Positions 33,187-39,029 of a stretch of 39,029 bases of DNA are shown one piece after another. Each line of letters begins with the position of its first letter. Positions within the stretch are counted from its first letter, which is position 1. This DNA comes from Sphingobacteriales bacterium (lineage in GTDB: Bacteria; Bacteroidota; Bacteroidia; Chitinophagales; Chitinophagaceae): the NCBI GenBank assembly GCA_016185185.1, contig JACPOD010000027.1, positions 1-39,029 on the forward strand. Reading direction: 5' to 3'. The notes under the pieces were generated by a model, which made no database searches, was not told the DNA's origin, and saw only the letters and a program-made list of their open reading frames with translations. The translations under genes and the position numbers were made by a program.

Positions 33187-33776
33187 TTCCGGAATATAAT
33201 AAACAACTCCGTTCCTTTTCTCGGCTCAATGGAATTATAACAGGGTTCCATCGTTTTTATTATAAACTTATCAGTAAATAATTCCTCGTATTCATTTTTG
33301 TTGCCACTAAAAGGTGGTCCGCCTTCAAACTCATGATCAAATAATACACCGGCTATTTTACCACCGGGTTTAAGTAAGTCGTACATTTTATCAACATAAG
33401 CTTTTCGTAAGGAAGGATTCAAGGCACAAAAAAAAGTTTGTTCCAGCACAAGGTCAAACTTTCCTTTCAGGTCAAAGAAGTTTCCTGTAATAATAGTAAG
33501 TTGCTTGTGATTATATGTATTGAATTTGTCTTCCAGTTTTTTAGTGAGAACAGGAGAGAGGTCAATCAACGTAATATTTGTAAACCCTTCCTGCAATAAA
33601 AATTCAGCTTCGTAACTATTGCCGCATCCTGGTATAAGTATGGCGATGTTTTTATTAGTTAACTGATCAACATATTCTTTAATGGGAGCAGACACATGGC
33701 CAATATCCCAACCCGTTTCATTTTGTTTGTAACGGTTACTCCAGTAGTCAGCATTTAAATCTGTTATTGTATCCAT
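33171..33776 (-). CDS. thiopurine S-methyltransferase family SAM methyltransferase
   Basis: The 201-residue protein has the TPMT-family start YWSNRYKQNETGWDIGHVSAPIKEYVD, motif I ILIPGCGNSYEAEFLLQEGF, the acidic LIDLSPVL loop, and DLVLEQTFFCALNPSLRKAYVDKMYDLLKPGGKI. Such enzymes methylate sulfur, selenium or tellurium compounds, including thiols. The last six residues (RKSESQ) and the stop are encoded by the octamer repeat arm, so the original C-terminus may have been replaced. Its start overlaps the end of the nitroreductase gene by 13 bases, implying co-transcription. Confidence 0.88.
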   Translation of the reverse strand: MDTITDLNADYWSNRYKQNETGWDIGHVSAPIKEYVDQLTNKNIAILIPGCGNSYEAEFLLQEGFTNITLIDLSPVLTKKLEDKFNTYNHKQLTIITGNFFDLKGKFDLVLEQTFFCALNPSLRKAYVDKMYDLLKPGGKIAGVLFDHEFEGGPPFSGNKNEYEELFTDKFIIKTMEPCYNSIEPRKGTELFIIFRKSESQ

Positions 33777-34342
33777 TTTACTTTTTCACTTACAGGTGAT
33801 CTTTTGCCTGGCACAGAAGGGATAGCTATTTCTCCAACATATAAAAAACCTAAAAGTTTATCGTTTTCTGTTAAACCGAAAAAAGATTTTGCTTCTTCGT
33901 AATAGGTAACACCGCCCGTGGTCCAGTAACAACCGACCCCATAAGCTGTGGCAGTGAGATACATATTTTGCACCGCACAGCTTACAGCCGCTATCTCTTC
34001 CGTCTCCGGCACTTTATCACTTCGGTTCATACCAATGGCAATAATATGTGAAGCAAGCAATGGATTGGTCTGCATCTTTTGGTATTTATCTTCTTTAAAA
34101 GAGGCAGCTTCTTTTTCTTTATACATCGCTGCCTGGTAGTTGGCAAATTGATTCAAACCTTCTCCAGTAAACACCATAAATTGCCATGGTTCAGTTAATT
34201 TATGTGATGGTGCCCATGTTGCATTCACCAGCATTTGTTCTATTATGGCATCATCAATTTTCTTTCCTGCAACATATTGTTTGGGGAAAGTGCTGCGGCG
34301 ATTTATAATTAATTGCGTGAGTGCTTCAGCAGTTAAAGTCAT
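33764..34342 (-). CDS. nitroreductase family protein
   Basis: The 192-residue flavoprotein starts with TAEALTQLIINRRSTFPKQYVAGKKID, the NRRS phosphate-binding motif of FMN-dependent nitroreductases. It continues with ATWAPSHKLTEPWQFMVFTGE, AVQNMYLTATAYGVGCYWTTG and LGFLYVGEIAIPSVPGKR. These enzymes use NAD(P)H to reduce nitro or quinone compounds, or act as dehydrogenases. I choose ATG 34342; an ATG at 34378 would add 12 residues that overlap the upstream terminator region. The 3' end overlaps the methyltransferase start by 13 bases. Confidence 0.9.
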   Translation of the reverse strand: MTLTAEALTQLIINRRSTFPKQYVAGKKIDDAIIEQMLVNATWAPSHKLTEPWQFMVFTGEGLNQFANYQAAMYKEKEAASFKEDKYQKMQTNPLLASHIIAIGMNRSDKVPETEEIAAVSCAVQNMYLTATAYGVGCYWTTGGVTYYEEAKSFFGLTENDKLLGFLYVGEIAIPSVPGKRSPVSEKVKWIQ

Positions 34343-34382
34343 CTTCAAAATGTTTGTATGAAGGTACGTTGTTATCAAAACA

Positions 34383-34408
34383 AAAACGGCTCTTAAAAGA
34401 GCCGTTTT
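34383..34408 (-). terminator. terminator after the NTF2-like lipoprotein gene
   Basis: The stem AAAACGGCTCTT / AAGAGCCGTTTT is a near-perfect palindrome with U-rich ends on both strands. It lies 18 bases after the stop at 34427 and upstream of the nitroreductase start. Confidence 0.75.
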
Positions 34409-34426
34409 AATATAAGATGTATTAAT

Positions 34427-34978
34427 TTATTTTTTCATTGCCTCATTAATCAATGCCCTGTCAAGATATTGTATTACCAGGTCAATTTTATCATTTGCAT
34501 CAAAATGCATATCAGTATGTATCCACTGCGTCATTTTTTTGCCTGTTTTATATTTAGCATCCACTTTATACCATGCCAATAACCAAATACCAGGTAATTG
34601 TACATTCTGCTGTGGTGTATTCACTTTTACAGGAAGCCATATATCGCCGGAAAAAGAGATTGAATCAAGCACTTCTGTTCTTCTTTTTTTCCAGTAAGCA
34701 CTTATTGCGGCTTTACCGGCAGCACTGTCACCATTATTCCAGCGGTACATGGCATTGTCTGCATAACTGGTCATCCATCCATCAATATCTCCGGAGGATA
34801 AAGCTGCAATACCTTTTTTACCAATATCCATGTATTTGGCATCTGCAATTTCTACTGCTGCTGTTTCTTTTGTTTCACCAGCAGTGGCAACAGATGTTTC
34901 TTTGGTTTCAGCAGGTTTATTGTCGTTGCAGGCAACAAGAAATAAAATACCCAGTAAGGGGAGAAACAATTTTCGCAT
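34427..34978 (-). CDS. NTF2-like (SnoaL-type) lipoprotein
   Basis: The 183-residue protein has a lipobox LVAC (Cys17), an Ala/Thr/Glu-rich linker (18-48), and a cone-shaped NTF2-like domain. The domain runs from a first helix KGIAALSSGDIDGWMTSYADNAMYRWNNGDSAAGKAAISAYWKKRR to strands ending in MHFDANDKIDLVIQYLDRALINEAM. The GDIDGW-xxxY-DNAxxRW pattern is typical of the SnoaL/NTF2 families. It is probably a lipid-anchored periplasmic protein; the ligand is unknown. It is transcribed alone with a strong terminator. Confidence 0.85.
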   Translation of the reverse strand: MRKLFLPLLGILFLVACNDNKPAETKETSVATAGETKETAAVEIADAKYMDIGKKGIAALSSGDIDGWMTSYADNAMYRWNNGDSAAGKAAISAYWKKRRTEVLDSISFSGDIWLPVKVNTPQQNVQLPGIWLLAWYKVDAKYKTGKKMTQWIHTDMHFDANDKIDLVIQYLDRALINEAMKK

Positions 34979-35097
34979 AAAGAAAATTTTTAGGTTAAAA
35001 AATGAAGTGTATCTGATTAACCGTTATCAGAGGAACGGAATGGACAGTAAGCTATGTAAACTTTATAATACGGGAAAGTAAAAAAATGCAGCGTTGT

Positions 35098-36984
35098 TTA
35101 ATCTGGCATTTCGCTTAATTCCAGCCAGCGTAATTCTTTTTCATCCATCAACTGTGTTATTTCACCAATGCGAAAGGAGAGTTGTTGCAATTCCTCAAAG
35201 GATGCTGAGCCGTTGCTGAGTTTTAAAGTAATCGATTCTTTTTCTTTTGTAAGATCAGCAATCTCTTTTTCCAGCATCTCAAATTCCCGTTTCTCTTTGT
35301 AGGACATGCGTTTGGGAGGGTTGACAGTTGACGGTTGACGGTTGACAGCCGTTTCTTCCTTCTTCTTTTCTGTCATCTGCGAACTGTCATCTGTCATCTT
35401 CGCATTAATCCTGTACTGCGAATAGTTGCCCGGGAAATCTTTTACCTCGCCATCACCTTCAAAAATAAATAAATGATCTACCAGCCTGTCCATAAAATAA
35501 CGGTCGTGACTAACAATGAGTAAACAGCCACCAAAATCACTTAAAAAATTTTCTAACACAGCCAAGGTTGGTAAATCCAAATCATTCGTTGGTTCATCCA
35601 GTATTAAAAAATTTGGATTGCGGAATAAGATGGAAAGCAATTGCAACCGTTTCTTTTCGCCACCACTTAGTTTTGAGATATAGGTGTATTGCTGGTCGGG
35701 TGTAAATAAGAACAGTTCTAAAAACTGTGCTGCACTTAAAGAGCCGCCTTTAGCCAATGGAAAATTCTCCGCAATATTTTTTACATATTCAATTACCCGC
35801 TGATCTTCTTTTATTTCCAGTCCCAGTTGAGAAAAATTGCCAAAGATCACTGTATCACCAATATTGATCTTTCCACTATCGACCTTTTCCAATCCCTGCA
35901 ATATGTTGAGGAAGGTTGATTTGCCCACACCATTTTTTCCCACCACACCAATGCGTTCTCCTTTTTTAAACGTATAATCAAACCCTTTTAATAGAGGTTT
36001 ATCACCAAAAGCCTTATAAACCTTTTTTAGTTCCACCACTTTACCACCTAAGCGGTTCATCTTCATCTGAAGTTCCAGTTGATTATCTTCTATTCGCTTT
36101 TTGGCTTTGGTTTCTACTTCGTAAAAATTATCCTGGCGGCTTTTACTTTTGGTTGTTCGGGCTTTTGGTTGCTTGCGCATCCACTCCAGTTCTTTGCGAT
36201 AGGTATTTTTTGCTTTTTCAATACTGGCGGCTTCGCTTTCTATACGGGCAGCTTTCTTTTCCATATAGTTTTCATAATTTCCTTTATACACATACAGATC
36301 GCTTCCATCCAATTCCCATATCTCTTCACACACAGTATCTAAAAAGTAGCGGTCGTGTGTTACCATTAATAAAGTAACTTTTTCCTGGTTCAAATAATAT
36401 TCCAGCCATTCCACCATTTCCACATCCAGATGATTGGTTGGTTCATCCATTATCAGCAACACATGTTTGTGCTCAAATCCAATATCAATTAAAGTTTTTG
36501 CAAGGGCCACTCTTTTTCTTTGTCCGCCACTTAAGGTAGAAACGATCTGCTGCAACTGGTGCACATTTAATTTGCCCAATATCTGTTTCACCTTGCTGTC
36601 AAAATCCCATGCACCCAGTTCATCCATTTTAATAATGGCAATACCCATCCTTTCAGCATCATCTGCATCATAAGCAGCTTCATATTCTTTAATAGCATTA
36701 ATAACAGGGTGGGAATGATGAAAGATATTATCGAGTACCGAACTGTTTTCTTCAAATTGAGGATCCTGTTCAAAAAGAGCAACGGTTACATCTTTGCTGA
36801 TCCAAACTTTTCCTTCATCCGCAATTTCATTTCCAGCTAATATGCGCAAAAGGGTTGATTTACCCGAACCATTGCGGGCAATGAGTGCAATTTTATCTCC
36901 TTCTTCTATGTGAAATGAAATGTTTTCAAAAAGGGGCTTAATACCAAAACTCTTTGTGAGACCTTCAACAGAAACGTAATGCAT
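35098..36984 (-). CDS. ABC-F family ATPase with repeat-derived linker insertion
   Basis: The 628-residue protein has two ABC domains. The first has Walker A ARNGSGKST (about 36-44), signature STLSGGQRKR and Walker B VLLIMDEPTNHLD. The second has GKNGVGKST, SKLSGGEKKR and FLILDEPTNDLD. Between them is the basic interdomain linker (RKQPKARTTKSKSRQDNF), as in ABC-F translation factors and Uup-like proteins. The C-terminus (about 560-628) is a coiled coil, as in Uup. These proteins act on ribosomes or branched DNA. Residues 530-555 (TDDSSQMTEKKKEETAVNR and onward) are encoded exactly by a heptamer hairpin (35320-35397, 78 bases) inserted in frame between the second ATPase domain and the coiled coil. 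A -7 box lies five bases upstream of the ATG, so the mRNA has almost no leader. Confidence 0.93.
   Translation of the reverse strand: MHYVSVEGLTKSFGIKPLFENISFHIEEGDKIALIARNGSGKSTLLRILAGNEIADEGKVWISKDVTVALFEQDPQFEENSSVLDNIFHHSHPVINAIKEYEAAYDADDAERMGIAIIKMDELGAWDFDSKVKQILGKLNVHQLQQIVSTLSGGQRKRVALAKTLIDIGFEHKHVLLIMDEPTNHLDVEMVEWLEYYLNQEKVTLLMVTHDRYFLDTVCEEIWELDGSDLYVYKGNYENYMEKKAARIESEAASIEKAKNTYRKELEWMRKQPKARTTKSKSRQDNFYEVETKAKKRIEDNQLELQMKMNRLGGKVVELKKVYKAFGDKPLLKGFDYTFKKGERIGVVGKNGVGKSTFLNILQGLEKVDSGKINIGDTVIFGNFSQLGLEIKEDQRVIEYVKNIAENFPLAKGGSLSAAQFLELFLFTPDQQYTYISKLSGGEKKRLQLLSILFRNPNFLILDEPTNDLDLPTLAVLENFLSDFGGCLLIVSHDRYFMDRLVDHLFIFEGDGEVKDFPGNYSQYRINAKMTDDSSQMTEKKKEETAVNRQPSTVNPPKRMSYKEKREFEMLEKEIADLTKEKESITLKLSNGSASFEELQQLSFRIGEITQLMDEKELRWLELSEMPD
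35320..35397. repeat. heptamer hairpin inside the ABC-F coding region
   Basis: The left arm (35320-35347) has units GTTGACA, GTTGACG, GTTGACG, GTTGACA. The right arm (35370-35397) has CTGTCAT, CTGCGAA, CTGTCAT, CTGTCAT. The spacer is 22 bases and begins GCCGTTT, nearly the GGCGTTT spacer of the locus at 20913-20975. The total of 78 bases is 26 codons, so the reading frame is kept. Confidence 0.9.
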
Positions 36985-36988
36985 GCGG

Positions 36989-36996
36989 CAAAGATA
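36989..36996 (-). promoter_or_regulatory. -7 promoter box of the ABC-F gene
   Basis: On the minus strand this is TATCTTTG, an exact fit to TAnnTTTG. It ends only five bases before the ATG at 36984, so transcription should begin at or next to the start codon. Confidence 0.5.
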
Positions 36997-36999
36997 AAT

Positions 37000-37530
37000 T
37001 TATCTGGATGATAAATAGATGATCAGACAAATTAACAGCGTAAACACAATTACGATCCCTATTTTATACCTTTCCAGCAACGCTTTTTGCTGCTGGTGTT
37101 TTATATGCAATTGAATTTTTTCATGCATTTCCCGGTCGTCTCCTAATAATTGTACCAGCTTCTCCATAATGACCGGCTGGTATTTATAAGGTAAAAAAGT
37201 ACAGGCATGTAACAGCAGCCTGATCACCTGGCTCACCAATAAATTTTCACCTGACTGAAGCAACAGGTTCATATTGGCATCTGAAAGTATTTCATGAATA
37301 TGATGACTCAGTGCATCAAATTCTATTTGAAACTGGTTTACGCCTGACAGGTAATTGTTTAGTTTCTTGCATTCGTTCAGTACATCATGCGCATGCAACG
37401 GTTTGCTTATAAAATCTTTTCCAATGGTTCTGTTGTACCAGCGTTTATAATTGTATTCTTCCCGCCGGGCAGGATCCATTAACACATCATACGCTTCTTT
37501 AATTTCCATAAACATTGTTTCCGTGGCCAC
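37000..37530 (-). pseudogene. DnaJ-like membrane protein missing most of its J domain
   Basis: The frame opens at a stop (37561-37563) and encodes NQGDVATETMFMEIKEAYDVLMDPARREEYNYKRW. This is the last part of a J domain (helices III and IV: IKEAYDVLxDPxRREEYN). Helix I, helix II and the essential HPD motif should lie just before NQGD but are absent; instead the divergent hydrolase gene begins. The rest (about 145 residues) is a helical domain of unknown function and a C-terminal membrane anchor (IGIVIVFTLLICLIIYLS). A GTG at 37530 could start a shortened protein, but without HPD it could not stimulate DnaK. I regard it as 5'-truncated by a deletion at about 37540. Confidence 0.75.
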
Positions 37531-37551
37531 ATCCCCCTGGTTAAAAGAACT

Positions 37552-38919
37552 TTGATTACACTATTTCTGCTTCTTTTAATTGCTGTGATTATAATAGCCT
37601 GGCAGGTATTTCCGCTCATCAGCGGGTATGGTGCAAAATATTTGGCTTCTTCCATTTACCTGCAGCACCGTAATGCAAATGATGTGATTAAAGAAGACCT
37701 CGGCGATTTTCCCAAATCACTTGCTTCCTATACGTTTGATGAAAAAGATTCTTCTGTAACCGGATCGGTATGGGGGTTTGCAAAACGAAAAGCGATTTAC
37801 CGGAAAGGACTGGGTTGTACACTCATTAACGAGTTTAGTGAAACGAGCATACGCCGGCAACAATTTGATCTTCCTGCAGTACCTGCTAGCAATGCAGATA
37901 CTATTCCGTGGCCTTATGGTGATAAAATAATTGACAGTATTCCTTCTGCTGTTAATATAGCTGCTTTGAATAATGCAGTAAACAATGTGATGAAGGAATC
38001 TAAAAATGGAGTGCCGGCTTATACAAGAGCTGTACTTGTTTTATATGACGGCAAGATCGTTGCCGAACAATATGCACCGGGTTTTGATAAGCATACGGTT
38101 CTTCTTGGTTGGTCGATGAGTAAAAGTTTAACGGCCGCTATGATTGGTATCCTTGTGCAACAGGGGAAACTTAATATCAATGCTCCGGCTCCGGTACCGG
38201 AATGGAAAGGCAGCAGTAAAGAAAAGATAACCCTTCTTAATTTATTACAACAAACAACTGGTTTGGATTTTGAAGAAGTGTACACCCGTCCCAGCGAAGT
38301 AACCAAAATGCTTTTTAACTATGGTGATATGGCTGCATATACTGCCAAACTCCCACTGAAATACAAACCGGGAACTGTTTTTAATTATTCCAGTGGAAAT
38401 ACGAATATCATCAGTCGTATTGTTCGGCAAACAATAGGGGAGAGAGCCTATGCTGCTTTTCCTTATACGGCATTGTTTCATAAAATAAATGCCTATAGTT
38501 TTTTACTGGAACCGGATGCGTCAGGAACTTATATTGGTTCTTCGTATAGTTATGGAACGGCAAGAGACTTTGCCCGATTTGGTTTGCTGTACTACAACAA
38601 TGGCAAGTGGAACGGGGAACAGATCCTTCCCGAAAACTGGGTAAGAGAATCTGTTGTTTCACCAGCGGCCAACCCGTATAAAAATTATGGTTACCAGTTT
38701 TGGTTAAACGGGAAGGATGAAAAAGATAGTACCAAAGAGGCTTTCCCGGATGTGCCAAAAGATATGTTTTACATGGATGGCTATGGGGGACAGGATGTTT
38801 ATATTATTCCATCAAAGAAACTTATTGTGGCAAGATTTGGTGTACATGTGATTGATGAAAATAAATTTTTAAAAGAAGTTATACAATCTATCACTATTGT
38901 CCGACTAAAATATAAATAA
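37552..38919 (+). CDS. beta-lactamase-fold serine hydrolase, membrane-anchored
   Basis: The 455-residue protein belongs to the class C beta-lactamase/penicillin-binding family (beta-lactamase PF00144 type). It has an N-terminal membrane segment (ITLFLLLLIAVIIIAWQVF), the active-site SxxK as S188-M-S-K191 in LGWSMSKSLTAAMIGIL, the second motif FNYSSGNTN and a late GYGGQDVYIIP segment at the place of the KTG/HxG box. It probably works in the periplasm on peptides, esters or peptidoglycan; the substrate is unknown. The first codon is a TTG, and the upstream frame is open with Lys-Arg-Thr before the membrane helix, the kind of start usually written MKRT. The normal ATG seems to have been lost with the DnaJ 5' end. 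Confidence 0.88.
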   Translation: MITLFLLLLIAVIIIAWQVFPLISGYGAKYLASSIYLQHRNANDVIKEDLGDFPKSLASYTFDEKDSSVTGSVWGFAKRKAIYRKGLGCTLINEFSETSIRRQQFDLPAVPASNADTIPWPYGDKIIDSIPSAVNIAALNNAVNNVMKESKNGVPAYTRAVLVLYDGKIVAEQYAPGFDKHTVLLGWSMSKSLTAAMIGILVQQGKLNINAPAPVPEWKGSSKEKITLLNLLQQTTGLDFEEVYTRPSEVTKMLFNYGDMAAYTAKLPLKYKPGTVFNYSSGNTNIISRIVRQTIGERAYAAFPYTALFHKINAYSFLLEPDASGTYIGSSYSYGTARDFARFGLLYYNNGKWNGEQILPENWVRESVVSPAANPYKNYGYQFWLNGKDEKDSTKEAFPDVPKDMFYMDGYGGQDVYIIPSKKLIVARFGVHVIDENKFLKEVIQSITIVRLKYK

Positions 38920-39029
38920 AAGGGCAGTTCTTTCGAACCACCCATAATGGTTATGTTTGAGTTACTACACAAAAACAAACCGTATGGATAAAGGTAGAAG
39001 TTTTGCCGGACAGCCGCTCTTATCACAAA
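38920..39029. other. right-hand end of the window
   Basis: The last 110 bases contain no credible gene or repeat. The next gene must begin outside the window. Confidence 0.4.

Noticed and set aside
37000-37530. Complete DnaJ protein starting at GTG 37530
   Set aside because: Helices I and II and the HPD motif are not encoded; the protein-like sequence continues upstream of GTG to a stop without a good start.

Overview
This window looks like a chromosomal segment of a Bacteroidota bacterium, most likely of the Chitinophagaceae. The evidence is a low GC content, a TonB-dependent receptor with a carboxypeptidase-regulatory-like N-terminus, a type IX secretion sorting domain, a DUF4294 protein, a Cys-type CcmE, BshB1, and repeated TAnnTTTG (-7) promoter boxes close to start codons. 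The genus cannot be fixed from the sequence alone. No rRNA, tRNA, CRISPR array or intact transposon was seen.

Layout. 0-2.4 kb: a tight GNAT / VOC / methyltransferase operon, cut by the left edge, followed by small unknown genes. 2.4-8.9 kb: cell-envelope genes (CHRD protein, TonB-dependent receptor, glycine-rich T9SS cargo) and aspartate kinase. 8.9-10.8 kb: a scar-like region with a minisatellite, a truncated lipoprotein-like gene, a perfect palindrome and an IS110-type transposase remnant. 10.9-18.9 kb: acetamidase/formamidase, a c-type cytochrome, fructose-1,6-bisphosphatase, GNAT, a lone ABC ATPase, a BstA-like protein, a NUDIX hydrolase, FolC, a PH-domain protein and a broken TonB-family gene. 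19-25 kb: a DUF2846 protein, a radical SAM protein, two membrane proteins, a broken adenosine deaminase and an arginase-family enzyme. 25-30.6 kb: CcmE-CcmF, DUF4294, BshB1 and a fatty acid desaturase. 30.6-33.1 kb: an agmatine-to-putrescine pair (AguB, AguA) with a four-helix-bundle S23 gene between them. 33.1-39 kb: a TPMT-like methyltransferase, nitroreductase, NTF2-like lipoprotein, ABC-F protein, a beheaded DnaJ-like gene and a beta-lactamase-fold hydrolase.

The most striking structure is a set of short-period repeats. Seven- or eight-base units, usually four in a row, face an inverted run of four or more across a short spacer. They lie at 15958-16037, 20913-20975, 21644-21718, 33100-33186 and 35320-35397. 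A lone four-unit arm lies at 14096-14127. Each locus has its own unit sequence, although two loci share one unit family. The arms touch or enter genes: they supply stop codons, abut a start codon, add residues to the N-terminus of AguA, and insert 26 in-frame codons into the ABC-F linker. At 31559-32067 the same octamer arms bracket the S23 gene, which takes the place of the spacer. This resembles the known 23S rRNA intervening sequences, where an S23 ORF sits in the loop of an RNase III-cleaved hairpin, but here it lies inside a protein-coding operon.

A second theme is gene damage with clean junctions. The TonB-family gene, the adenosine deaminase and the DnaJ/hydrolase divergent pair all look like internal deletions. 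They could be real decay or assembly collapse; read mapping would decide.

Functional links. AguA and AguB convert agmatine to putrescine, and the arginase-family gene may offer a second route. BshB1 and the BstA-like protein both point to bacillithiol. CcmE and CcmF mature c-type cytochromes such as the CNDCH lipoprotein at 12 kb.
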